NCBI GenBank assembly: GCA_963924555.1
Contig: OZ004589.1
Location: forward strand, 4,588,001-4,652,000
DNA: 64,000 nt
Direction of reading: 5' to 3'
Origin: Crambe crambe
Lineage: Eukaryota > Porifera > Demospongiae > Poecilosclerida > Crambeidae
Below, in pieces: positions 36,901-56,734 of the stretch. Each line of letters opens with the position of its first letter. The first letter of the stretch is position 1. The notes beneath the pieces are model-generated. The model was not told the origin of the DNA. It saw only the letters and a list, made by a program, of their open reading frames with translations, and did no database searches. The position numbers and the translations under genes were made by a program.

Positions 36901-38057
36901 CAGCATTAGTAACCTTGGTGGTGAAAATGCTCTACTTCTCAGTGAGCATTCCCTGGTATGCACCGTAACAGCAATTCCTGGCATGACACTCCCCCTTCAG
37001 TTGAGTGGGTGGGGCCTAATGGGACCATCCTATCAAGTGGAGGAAACAGGACTGTAGGTTCAGCGAATAAACAAGGAACTGTCTCCACCTTCTCCCTCTC
37101 CTTCAATCCTGTCCTCAACTCCGATGGAGGGACATACACTTGCAGGGCAGCTGTCCACGTTCCATGGATGAGTACACAACCAAGGAAGATCTCTGCCTCA
37201 TTTCATATGCCAGTCACAAGTGAGTCACGTGATCATGAATGGAAGCTGCCACTCATCCATAAATATAACACATGCGTACAGCTCAAGCCATTATCCAGCT
37301 GAAGATTTCTCCGTTACCTCACTGTGCCAACTGGGATGTAAGCATTACTTATGAGATAAAAGTTTGATTATAGTTATAAAGTAGCTACGTATACTCTGAG
37401 CTGTTCAAGTCGCTCCTGGAAAAGTGTTCCTGATTAGAGAGGTGTCCTTACTTCAGGGCAGAGGTATTGGAAGCAAGGTTCGATTGAATTGAAATGTACC
37501 CCCACAGCCACGGAAGCTCTAAATTCACTATAATTTGATATATTTGAGCATCAATGATCATTCTCTTGTTATTGATTGACAGTCACTCATTAAAGTTAAC
37601 TGTTTTCTCATTGCATTGGTCAGGCCTGGGCCTGGACCTGTTCCACTGCCTATGCAGGGGACACAGCTGCATATGCAGGGGGAATAGCTGTAGCTGGCTA
37701 TTCATAATGGCTTTAATAACAAAATTACAGGTGCATAAAGCTCTAGATGTGGAGGCCTCCATCAAAAGAGTACTGGAGAGTGCTGTGAGGGAGCGTTGTG
37801 ATTGCAACTTCAGCTCCAGGTCCATTTTCTCTGGAGAGTTCAGTTGCCAGTCCACCAGTTCCCTCATCACTCACGTTATTTACCGAGCCACTATCAATGG
37901 GACCAGTGACCTCCTTACTACAAACCAGATCATGAAGCATATTGATGACTGGCGTGAGTCCAGGGGCACTCTACTCTACAAAATATTCCGTTTGAAGGTG
38001 TCCAGCAAGAGTGAATGCCCACTCACCATTGATTCATTTGACGACCAAGAGTGCTAG
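30938..38057 (+). CDS. Large eleven-Ig-domain receptor-like protein, one frameshift
   Basis: Thirteen exons are proposed (about 1,318 codons). Exon 1 (30938-31007) is a signal peptide (MQEFLVFVLILMAGVLPV). Exons 2-12 each encode one Ig-like domain with phase-1 borders: 31094-31396, 31706-32047, 32136-32429, 32676-32939, 33789-34097, 34360-34704, 34902-35195, 35440-35829, 35881-36171, 36233-36511, 36879-37219. Canonical Cys-Trp-YxC positions are visible (for example LTFTC, IKWFRD, GVYTC in exon 10). Exons 3 and 9 are the CC type. Exon 13 (37624-38057) encodes a SEA-like domain ending FDDQEC at a stop, with no transmembrane helix. All Ig exons are multiples of three except exon 12 (341 bp), which needs one extra base in a C run at 36991-36995. 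It may be secreted or a recent pseudogene. Exon 13's membership is uncertain. Confidence 0.7.
31094..34097 (+). repeat. First five-Ig module of the large gene
   Basis: Exons 2-6 match exons 8-12 (34902-37219) domain by domain. Exon 2 and exon 8 share FYRAASS/NYRAASS, a Trp followed by clustered cysteines (WTSICSGNC, WSSTCPSC), and SGVHSC/AGVHTC. Exon 3 and exon 9 share GAG(I/T)Y and GIYTC.IPD. Exons 4 and 10 are ordinary Ig domains starting near ISELDD and IYQLEH. The order is preserved, so an ancestral block was duplicated, with exon 7 (34360-34704) at the seam. Confidence 0.6.
32478..32575. repeat. Imperfect minisatellite in an intron
   Basis: About five units of the form GTGTCCTGATTATAATAGA follow one another. 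A related array (GATGTCCTAGTATGACTA) is at 49733-49837. Both are intronic and show no coding potential. Confidence 0.55.
37624..38057 (+). CDS. SEA-like domain exon with its own stop
   Basis: From about 37741 the translation reads ALDVEASIKRVLESAVRE, then CDCNF, HVIYRATINGTS, QIMKHIDDW and IDSFDDQEC followed by TAG. It matches the SEA-like domain of the receptors at 1.4, 20 and 62.5 kb but lacks their transmembrane segment. A phase-1 acceptor (GGTCAG at 37618-37623) can join it to Ig exon 12, but the first 35 residues so produced (FHCLCRGHSCICRG) look non-coding. The DNA from 37575 to 37720 instead resembles the 5' flank of the gene starting at 46304 (shared TTGGTCAGGC, CTGTTCCAC, ATGGCTTTA). 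It may therefore be a separate chimeric gene with ATG at 37708. Confidence 0.5.
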
Positions 38058-38571
38058 CCTAAATTCCTTATGCAAAATCTAGCTACATAATTGATTACTA
38101 GCTATATCTAATGCTGTTTTTTCTAAAGCTGTTATATTAATTCATATAATTATAGCTTAGATGCTCCATGTGATTGCTGTGTTTTCTTGTTCAGTCATGT
38201 GGATAAACATGTCACATGACCTCTGTACTAAATTTTATAGTTATATCTATTAGCCATCAGTGGTAGCTATTATGGAAGCCATATCAATACTAATCTAACT
38301 CGGTCTCCAGCTATATTAGTTTTTCAGCAACATGCTCACTGTGCACCTTCTGAAAACATGACATGAAGCATTATAGCTACCTATCAATGGGATGTTGAAA
38401 AATGGGAAGCTATCAGTATATTGTGACACTCAACTTCAGACTGTACAGTTAACTAGCTACAGCTGTGCAGCCATGTGATTGAAATATACAGATATAAGCT
38501 CAGGGTTCTTGAGCATCCCATTGACCTGGCTATACTAACTTATTAAGATAACAATTATGTGTAGTCAGCTG

Positions 38572-39029
38572 TAGGCACAGGCAGATTATGCCAGCATAAA
38601 TTTTAGATAATAGGTACATCATGGCAAAGGGCGTAATTTGGCATAATTATGGCATAATTGGGCAATTTTTCTGGCATTACAACCCACCGTGCACTAGGTC
38701 TATTCTTTCTATTCAGCAGTGAATTACAGAATTAGCCTAGTAGTTGGCTAGTTGCTAAGTGCTAATTAAAAGCTACATATGCATGTGAATGTGATGTATC
38801 GTGCAACCATCTTCGGCTGTATCAGAAAGAGTTTTTCTGCTGCTTAGTGAAACTTTTGGAAGGAGAAAAATAATTCCCTCAAAAACTATGTAGAATCTTG
38901 TATAATGTTGCAATAATGACCATTAATGTTGGCATATTTGGGCATAATATTTGGCATAATAGGGCAAAAATAGTGGCAGTGCTAAAAAGCATAATAAGGA
39001 GGGAAATTGGCAGAATCCGCCTGTGCCTA
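38572..39029. mobile_element. hAT-like MITE with 8-bp target duplication
   Basis: The ends read TAGGCACAGGCAGATTATGCC and, inverted, GGCAGAATCCGCCTGTGCCTA. Both flanks carry GTCAGCTG (38564-38571 and 39030-39037), an 8-bp target duplication as in hAT elements. The interior repeats GGCATAAT-type words. A diverged fragment of the same family (GATTATGCTAGCATAAATTT) lies near 62153. Confidence 0.75.
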
Positions 39030-39114
39030 GTCAGCTGGCTCATTATTGTTTATAGCTAAGACAAAGAATAATTATAGATGGTAGAATTCCTTGAATCCAA
39101 GATACCTCTTGACC

Positions 39115-40629
39115 TCATTTTTTAATAGAATTCACTTTTAAGTTAAGTTTAATGTCATTCTTTGCCCTCAATATAAAATCCGTCACCATTTCCACTTCAT
39201 GTCTTTCGTCCACAGTCACTTGGAATTGATTGATTATAGTTGCAATAACAGTCTTCAATTCAGTGAGAGCAAAACTCTGTCCAATGCAATTGCGATGACC
39301 TGCCGAAAAGGGCATGTAAGCATATGGATTCCTCCCCTCAGCATTGTTGGGGTGGAAACGAAGAGGGTCATATTCATTGGGATTCTTCCATGTATCTGGG
39401 TGATGATGAATCAGGAAAATGCTCAACAGAATTGTTGTGCCTTTGGGGATCATGTGACCATCAACTTCTTTATCTTCTGCAATACAACGCACAAACTCAG
39501 TTGCAGGAGGATAAAGTCTCATGGCTTCTTTGATGCACCAGGTAGTGTATTTCAACTCATTCAGATCATCATATTCCAGCCATTCCCTCCCCCTAAGCAC
39601 TTCTCTCACTTCTTTGCGGACGTTGTCTTGATGTTTGGGGTGCTTTGCCAAGCAGTACAGTGTCCAGGAGATCCCACTAGAGGTCGTATCATGGCCTGCA
39701 AACAAGAATGTGTCAACCTCGTCTCTTATCTCCATGTCGGTCAGTCCTCTCCCATCTTCATCACGAGCTTTGAGGAGAATATCTATGAAGTCTAGGTGGT
39801 TTTTCTTCTTTAAGACCCTGGCCTCACTCCCTTTATCTGCTTCACCAATTTTCAGAGCCTTCTTTCTCTCCTTTATTACAGCTTCAGCAAAATCATGCAC
39901 CACTTGACAAGCTTGCTTGAATTTTCTTCCCGGTCGTGTGAAGTAGTAGTAAATCAAGTCATTTTCATGCAAAAAATTGACTACTCGATCACACCATAAT
40001 TCCTTCAAATCTGAGGCAGAACTAATGTACTGATGTTGAGTGTCAGAAAGCTGACAGTTGCTTTCACTGCTAAATGCACAGCGCATAATGATATCCAGTG
40101 AAAGTTTGCCAGTATCTTTGAATGCCAGGACTGTATTTCCATCACTTGCCAAGGTTCTCCACTTCTTTAACAGTATTTCCAAGCAGCTATTGAACACAGG
40201 GACATTCTCTCTAAGGATATCATAGTGGAAGGCTTGAGTGAGTAAGTGACGATTACGCTTCCATTTTTCTCCCTTAGAAAGGAGTAAACTATCTCCCAGC
40301 CAGGGTTTCAAAGAAGAATAATATGAACTCTTAGGTTCTTTGAGTAGCTTACTGACATCATTGCAGTGCGTGATCCAGACAACAGGATAGAATGGTCCAA
40401 TCCAAAACTTCATTACTTTGTATTTTCTCTCAAGGATATAGTTGAACAACCTTTCCATCAGATCTATTTGGTGTAAGTTCCCCCAGAGCCAATGGGTGGG
40501 CATGCCAGGGAGGTTTCTCATTGCCTTGCATCTCCTGTACAGACCCCACAGCTTTTGTGGGATGGAGAGTAGATGACACAATAGCAAAATAGTTATTATG
40601 ATACTCCAAGTAATATTATTCATTATCAA
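39115..40629 (-). CDS. Cytochrome P450, CYP4-like, intronless
   Basis: A single open exon of 504 residues, a normal length for a microsomal P450. The N-terminus is a membrane anchor (about residues 7-24, WSIIITILLLCHLLS) followed by a basic stretch and PGMPTHWLWG. The I-helix oxygen-binding motif is AGHDTT (311-316), the K-helix ExxR is E368-R371, and the heme loop is FSAGHRNCIG (441-450) with ligand Cys448. These match clan 4 enzymes, which mostly hydroxylate fatty acids and related lipids at the endoplasmic reticulum; the substrate here is unknown. No introns, frameshifts or stops interrupt it, so it is probably functional. Absence of introns could reflect retroposition or loss. It lies opposite in strand to the Ig genes on both sides and is not obviously related to them. 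Confidence 0.92.
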   Translation of the reverse strand: MIMNNITWSIIITILLLCHLLSIPQKLWGLYRRCKAMRNLPGMPTHWLWGNLHQIDLMERLFNYILERKYKVMKFWIGPFYPVVWITHCNDVSKLLKEPKSSYYSSLKPWLGDSLLLSKGEKWKRNRHLLTQAFHYDILRENVPVFNSCLEILLKKWRTLASDGNTVLAFKDTGKLSLDIIMRCAFSSESNCQLSDTQHQYISSASDLKELWCDRVVNFLHENDLIYYYFTRPGRKFKQACQVVHDFAEAVIKERKKALKIGEADKGSEARVLKKKNHLDFIDILLKARDEDGRGLTDMEIRDEVDTFLFAGHDTTSSGISWTLYCLAKHPKHQDNVRKEVREVLRGREWLEYDDLNELKYTTWCIKEAMRLYPPATEFVRCIAEDKEVDGHMIPKGTTILLSIFLIHHHPDTWKNPNEYDPLRFHPNNAEGRNPYAYMPFSAGHRNCIGQSFALTELKTVIATIINQFQVTVDERHEVEMVTDFILRAKNDIKLNLKVNSIKK

Positions 40630-40670
40630 TTACTGAATAGTTTTAATCGATCATACAGCAGTCCTTGCAC

Positions 40671-40677
40671 TTATATA
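40671..40677 (-). promoter_or_regulatory. Possible TATA box of the P450 gene
   Basis: The minus strand reads CTATATAAGTGCAAGG about 45 bp upstream of the P450 ATG, a good TATA match. A second TA-rich run (TATATATATATATA) lies 45 bp further up. A transcription start between 40671 and the ATG would leave a very short leader. Confidence 0.35.
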
Positions 40678-40984
40678 GATAAGTGAAGTTAATTAAGACC
40701 AACTAGCTAGCTACATGTTATATATATATATATAACCCATGCACAGTAGACATGCAATACAGATATAGCTATATGGTGCTGTACAGTGTATGTGGCGTGA
40801 ATATTATGAGGTGTGCATCATCACTGATTATTACTTCCTGTGAGTCATCTGTGTGAATTGTTATATGATCAGTTATGAATGTATCCATGCAGTGAGTAGC
40901 CAGCTAGCTTCCTGACAGAGTCAGATAAAAACAATACTTCACTGACACAGTACATGATACTGATTCATTTATAATAGCTACAGC

Positions 40985-41030
40985 TCTGCATCAAAATCTC
41001 CCACACACCTCCTGATCAGTTCCATCAATG
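40985..41030 (+). pseudogene. Fossil of Ig exon 8
   Basis: The bases ATCAAAATCTCCCACACACC and TCCTGATCAGTTCC match the start of exon 8 of the large Ig gene (34917-34955), after which similarity fades. It is a short relic. The surrounding 40678-42537 holds no gene I can support. Confidence 0.45.
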
Positions 41031-41489
41031 TGCAACTGGCACCACTATCACTGGTTACCTGCCATGACTGTGTTGGCTTCGAATTCTTCATACTGGTGCA
41101 CAAGTGCAGCTGCTGTAAATGATCCAATCAAAAAATAATAAATAAAATTAATAATAAATGACAAAATAACATAAAATGGCCCACGAAAAATAGCTAGCTA
41201 CTAGTTGCAAATCAGTCATTTTAATAAGGATGGCTGCCAGTATCTAAATGATTATTGCATGGTGCATTTCCAATGTGGGGATGTCCACATAGCTAGTGAC
41301 ATTTGTGTAAATGACCATGTAAATGAGGCCTATTATTGGGAGGGGGGAATATTCAGCGAGTGAGCAAAGCAAATAAACTGACTCTCAGGTCATGACTCAT
41401 TGTCTAGAAGAGAAGAGTGGTAGGAGGAAAAAATTTATTTCAAGTAAAAAGTAGGGATGGCTGTGTGCGGTTCAAAAAAGTTCAGCAAC

Positions 41490-41645
41490 AAGAGAGTGTT
41501 ACCCATCACCAATAATTACCAAACTATGAGATAACTATTGCTATTTCACTCACTCCCATGACAGGCCAAGATGAGATATAAAGGGAGTGAATAGCTTGTA
41601 GTTTGGTAATATTGGTGATAGTGTAATTAAGTTCACTCTCTATAT
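41490..41645. repeat. Foldback element
   Basis: GAGAGTG, ATCACCAATAATTACCAAACTA and TATTTCACTC on the left are mirrored by GAGTGAATAGC, TAGTTTGGTAATATTGGTGAT and CACTCTC on the right. The organisation matches the interior foldbacks at 56.4-56.6 kb, so it belongs to the same element group. Confidence 0.5.
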
Positions 41646-42537
41646 AGGCAACTCAGGGTTCTATCTACTGGGGGAAGCTTCTCTCCCAAAAATTTCCGTT
41701 GCAATAAAAAATAATTTCCATTGCAATTATTGTATATGTCCATTTACCACCCCTGGACATGATGTGGCAATCACACACACCCGATGCCAGTGGATTAACC
41801 ATAAAGAGATGAGTGCTTATATTCCAATCAATAATTACAGCTGCTAGCTAAAAGTCATTATTTGTATAATTATTATATTTTTGCAAAACATCAAGTGGGC
41901 ATGATTTGATATCCAAAAAGGGTGTGGTTAGGGAAAAGTGAATGTGGCCAAGGCAAAAATTTTCCCGCACGTAAGCGTGCAGATATCCTCCTATTAAAAA
42001 ATCCTAGATGGAACCCTGCAACTGATCCTGCTATTCAAGTTAAAGTTCATGTAATGTAGCTATGTGGTTCACTATATAATGCTGATGGAGCTCGTATCTA
42101 TACAGTTTATAATAATAAGATTGCCATTGACCTAATTTTGTACCATTTTTAAGGCCTTTATTGGTGTTTATGCATGTAACTGATATACTTGATTAGGCTT
42201 GATTCATAACCAGACCAGTGCCTTGGGTTTATGCTCTGAGTATCGATAGACCAACATCAAGAGAGGAAGCTAATGATAGATTCGCTAGCTAGCTAGTCAG
42301 TTGTGAGGTCAATGGGGCATAATGTCTAGCAAGCTGAACATGGGTTTAAAAGGAATACAGTGCAGCCAATTTTGAGTAGATTGGTATAAGAATTATAGCA
42401 TTTGAATGAACCATTTCTGAAAAATAAGTCGTTAATGATGATGATGATAGCTAATGATGATGAATGACCAGATGAAAACAGCGATTTTAGAAGTTGCTTT
42501 AACTTTGTCTTCTGTTCTTCATACTTGAGTCCTATAG

Positions 42538-42670
42538 AACATTGAAGGTGTTCAATTCTGTCTTCAAGTTAGGAGAGGAGAGCTAGAAGTATTCTGGAGT
42601 TATGAAAGAAAAATACTAGCTAAGTATTAGTCCAATGGGGCTATCCGTGCCATCCCTACTTCCCAGAGTA
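42538..42670. repeat. Dispersed repeat, second copy of 472-582
   Basis: Shared words with 472-582 include ACATTGAAGGTGTTC, GTCTTCAAGT, AGTCCAATGGGGC and CCATCCCTACTT. It ends shortly before the promoter block of the next leader-exon gene. Confidence 0.45.
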
Positions 42671-42710
42671 CTATATCTTGATACGCGTGTGCGGTAGCTA
42701 TAAGAGCTAT

Positions 42711-42755
42711 AGCGTTGTCACGCATTGACAAACGCGCTACAGAGAGGACTCGTAG
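42711..42755 (+). promoter_or_regulatory. Conserved upstream block of the leader-exon family
   Basis: CGCATTGACAAACGCGCTAC then AGAGAGGACTCG lies about 160 bp upstream of the ATG at 42882. It is the closest match to the block at 2815-2850 and has the same spacing from its gene. Confidence 0.4.
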
Positions 42756-42881
42756 AAGAAGGCGTATAGGTACTTAATTTTTCCTGGACTCAGAGCTAGC
42801 TAGAGACTTCAATTCAGCAGCTAGATTAGAGTTAGCTAGCTAAAATTATTCTGAGCAATAAGTAGGCCTATATATCTCTCC

Positions 42882-44154
42882 ATGGGAGGACAATGCCGAT
42901 GGATTATGAGCATTTTAATGGTCTTAAATTCCTTTATGCATACAGTTTTATCAGCATGCGGAGAAAGTGAGTATAATATAAAGTGAGTATAATATAAAAG
43001 TATGTAGCTATCCGAATGTAATTTACATAATATAGCTACCAATGACAGCCTATTATAATTATTATTATTGATTGTATTCTTATAGATTTCATTGAAAGAC
43101 CCACCAATCCTCTGGTAATCCCTGAAGGAGGTTCAGCCACTGTCTTCTGTAAACACTCTGGTGCAAATGGTGTCAATGGAATCGGGTGGATTAAAGGTTC
43201 TGCTTTTCTAACCCCCAATGACTGCAATTGTCCCTTCAGGTCAATAAGTGCAAATTATTTGTAACTTAATTTTACGAACTTCCAGAGTGCTTATGCAGGC
43301 GAGTATGGATGCTTTGGTATGACTGCAATAAGTGCTAATATAGAAGTATGCACTTTCAGAGTTCAGATAGAAGGTACATGGTTTGTTTTTTGTTGTTGTT
43401 GTTTTTTTATCTCCCATGGGCCAATCGTATAGCTAGCTACCAAGTAGAAAATTATAAATTCCATAAAAGAAGCAAGGAAACCAACTAATACTTACCACAA
43501 AAGAAAGTTTATATGTAGCTACATATGCAGTGACAGGAACTAAAGTATTCACCTTGCCCCTTGATATAACTGCTAGCTATAGCTAGCCTTCTCAATTCTT
43601 CAGAGGTGGATTAGCAGCTCTCTGTTGATGCATTTGTAATAATATTATAGTGATCACTTTAATGCATTTTTGTGGTTAGTTGTAAAGTGTATTTAACACT
43701 TGTCATTTCAGTATTTTTGTCAGTCCATCAGTCCGTTGTTCAGTTGAATAAGATTACAGCATTAAACTAGAAATTTGGTTAATTCTTCAAAATGGTCAAA
43801 AAGTGCTAAATTCCATCATTATGGCGGTCTACAATTACTATGGGTCACGAGTCATCATATTGTGCTAGTTAATTTACTTCATTTCAAAGGAAACACAATA
43901 ATGAATGTGATGATAGAATGTAGAACAAAATTTTAACCACAGTTACACATCATGGCCCCTAGGGGAAGATAAGCATTTTCATCTCTAAGATCCCCACAGT
44001 CTTATATAATGTTTTTTTTTTCTCAGATAATACCACCATCATATTATTATCACCAGTGACATCATTCGAAGTTGGAACAATGAGTCTGGGATTTATCATG
44101 CAATGTTACATCATTGTTGGAATGTTAGCTCTAGCTACATATTTAGCTAGCTAG
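42882..44154 (+). pseudogene. Pseudogene copy of the single-Ig surface protein
   Basis: The exon layout equals that of the 5.1-5.9 kb gene: leader (42882-42966, MGGQCRWIMSILMVLNSF), Ig exon (43086-43373, 288 bp) and C-terminal exon (44027-44154, ending GFIMQCYIIVGMLALATYLAS). Splice sites and phases are intact. The Ig exon, however, has an in-frame TAA at 43262-43264, where the 5.1 kb copy reads TTGGAACT and this one TTGTAACT; a single base change accounts for it. The product would stop after about 86 residues, in the middle of the Ig fold. A sequencing error or a polymorphic null allele are alternatives. Confidence 0.65.
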
Positions 44155-44358
44155 CCATAAATTAATTTTATGCATTGTTTTATTCACCTCCTTTATGGGT
44201 AGCTATGTGGAATGGTAAAAGCAATTGAGGTTTGAGGAGTTGTAGCTAGTGGGTGACAATTGAAGAGTTGTATAATAGTGTAAATATATAAGTGGAGTCT
44301 ATGACTGGGGCCACAGCCCCCCTCATTAAGTAATTGGTGGTATCTAGAAAGTTTTCAA

Positions 44359-44425
44359 GGTGAACAACTCAACATTAGTAAAGCATGTGAACCAACTATC
44401 CACAGTTGAATGCATAAGTACCACA
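44359..44425 (+). pseudogene. Relic of the SEA-like exon
   Basis: GTGAACAACTCAACATTAGT then AAGCATGTGAACCAACTATC follow the receptor exon segment coding [13 protein letters not shown], and GTTGAATGCATAAGTACCAC follows its DAEC region. The frame is broken. It is in the same orientation as the pseudogene just upstream, whose intervening segment is inverted. The following 44426-45027 holds no gene I can support. Confidence 0.55.
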
Positions 44426-45027
44426 TGCAAGAAAAACCACAACTGATGAAAATCACTCTTGTAGGCAGGAAGACTGTCATAAATACTTCCTCCATCAATT
44501 TCAGAGAAGGACGTACAAATCCATGCAGAGTACAGTCAGGTGATACTCCTGCTGGTGGACATAGGGGGTGGACATTTATACCTATGTAGCTATGAGCATG
44601 GTGAAATGTCCACCCCCTGTGCATGAGATTTAGTAAATGTCCACCCCCTGTGTGAGTATGGTTGAGATCTTCTCAACTGAATTTTGAGACAAATGTCACC
44701 CCATATTAGCTATCCTAGGATTGCCAACAATCATTATCAACCTTTATTTGAGCCAGATCAGTAAACAGTCTAGTTAATAGACATGAAAATGTTTGAGTTC
44801 GAGTCGGATGAAAAATTCTAACTTGCTATGATTGGATTACACACAGATATACATGGGCCATTTGCTGTAAAATGTAAGTATCAACCTAAAGTATAAACCT
44901 ACATGCTAGAATGCATACTGAGTGGCTATAATAAATTTGTAACAAGATAACTTCTGTAAAGGAAACTTCCATAACTCTCAACCACCATGGCCATTCTATT
45001 AAGTTACACATGTTTACTTACATAGCT

Positions 45028-46136
45028 CATAGATATAAGAGGTTTTACGGGATTGGAAACGCCCAATGAACTGCACAACCGAGGCGCGTTGACAGATGCG
45101 CACGCGCATGCAGCATTAATTATATTAATGGCCGTGAAAGGAGATCAATATTCACTCCTTTCAAGGCAGTTAAAGTGATGTTCTGCCCCTACAGCTCACA
45201 GAATAGTACAAGTAAGCTAAGGGGAAGGTATTGAAGAAGTGAAGAGTCAGAGAGTTGAAGTTGGAGAGTCTGAGGAAGGAAGTTATTAATTATTCATAAC
45301 TTTTTTCCTTGTAATTATAACTATGAGTACCTATCATTGCTCATTATACATTAATTTTATGTGATTGATTTGAAAGAAAGGCCAGAATGACTTTTGGTAT
45401 TAAAATTAGACATAAATTCATTATTATTATAGCTAGATAATTTTGCCCCAAAGTTATCCGCCAGTTTCTGCTCAGTTCTCCCTCATCAGCATTATTGCAG
45501 TACTTCCAGCTTTTGGCTGTTTGATTTTGACACCATCCATCTCAAGAATTCGGCTCAGTCAGCTGTCCTGTGGACCCTATGCATATTAGGGAGGAAATAT
45601 AGTAAGCTTGCCATCTCCATAGGATGACTATTGTATAGAAAACGAATGCACCAATTCCATTTACTGTTCTATCCTTTCCCTGAAACTACTAATACAGTTG
45701 CAATATTGTTAATCTATTTCTTGGGAGAGGGATTACAGTTTTAACACCACTTGCAAATGCTAGAGACAATATACGTCAGCTAATACAAAAACTAACATTA
45801 CTATTCCATGTAGCTAAAGTTTACATGCCTTTTGATCAGAAAATGAGCAACAGCAATTGATTCCATCAAGCGTGAGAGGGATTACAGTCCCATTAACCAC
45901 CACAGTAGTATTTGTAGGAATAAACTTGAAAATCTGAGCTAAAATTTATTTCATACAGTAAATCTATGCCCTAGTGTATTATAGTATCATTGGCATAAGT
46001 CTTACCTCACGGATCTTGTCAGAACAGCAACTTTGACAAAAGTGCTATGTCATTCAGCTGTCAACGCGCCTCGGTTGTTAGTTGCTAACGAGAGCACGTG
46101 ATCCGTTTCCAATCCCGTAAACCTCTTATATCTATG
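45028..46136. repeat. 1.1 kb inverted-repeat element
   Basis: The left arm starts CATAGATATAAGAGGTTTTA and the right arm ends with its reverse complement-like TAAACCTCTTATATCTATG. Similarity continues about 70-75 bp (GGGATTGGAAACG, then CCGAGGCGCGTTGACAG). Arms are about 45028-45100 and 46065-46136. The interior has no convincing ORF. It ends only 168 bp upstream of the next gene's ATG. Confidence 0.55.
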
Positions 46137-46303
46137 GTAAGATAGAATAGGTCTATCACGAAAGCTGAGTACGCGGTAGCAAAGATTATGACGTCATCAA
46201 AGGGCGCGCGATTACACTACTGCGCCTTGTTATTGATTGATAGCCAGTTTATTAACCTTATTTTCCAAAATATTGGTCAGGCGCCTGTTCCACCACCTAT
46301 GAA

Positions 46304-56287
<9,984 letters not shown>

Positions 56288-56294
<7 letters not shown>

Positions 56295-56734
56295 ATGCAA
56301 AAAATTTCTTCGAAATAAAAATGTGAAGTAGGGATGCTATTATAACTGCAGCTTCATTATGAAAAATAAGTACTGCAGCATCGAAGCAGTATGGCCCAAA
56401 AATCTAGCTGGAATATGTATTATAACTGCATGCAAGAGAGTGAACTTAGTGAAGTGACCCTTACCCATCATCAAGTACGAGATACTATTCCTACTTCACT
56501 CCCTTGGCCCTTGATCATGGGAGTGAAGTAGGAATAGTATCTTGTACTTGATGATGGGTAAGGGTCACTTCACTAAGTTCACTCTCTTGCATGCAGTTAT
56601 AATACATATTCCAGCTAGATTTTTGGGCCATACTGCTTCGATGCTGCAGTACTTATTTTTCATAATGAAGCTGCAGTTATAATAGCATCCCTACTTCACA
56701 TTTTTATTTCGAAGAAATTTTTTGCATTCACTTG
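56288..56734. mobile_element. 447 bp foldback MITE, copy 1
   Basis: The whole element is a near-perfect palindrome: the left arm from CAAGTGAATGCAAAAAATTT is mirrored by AAATTTTTTGCATTCACTTG, and the centre by ACTTCACTCCC and GGGAGTGAAGT around CTTGGCCCTTGATCAT. Its left edge coincides with the premature stop of the FN3 exon. A 447 bp copy lies at 59536-59982. Confidence 0.75.
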
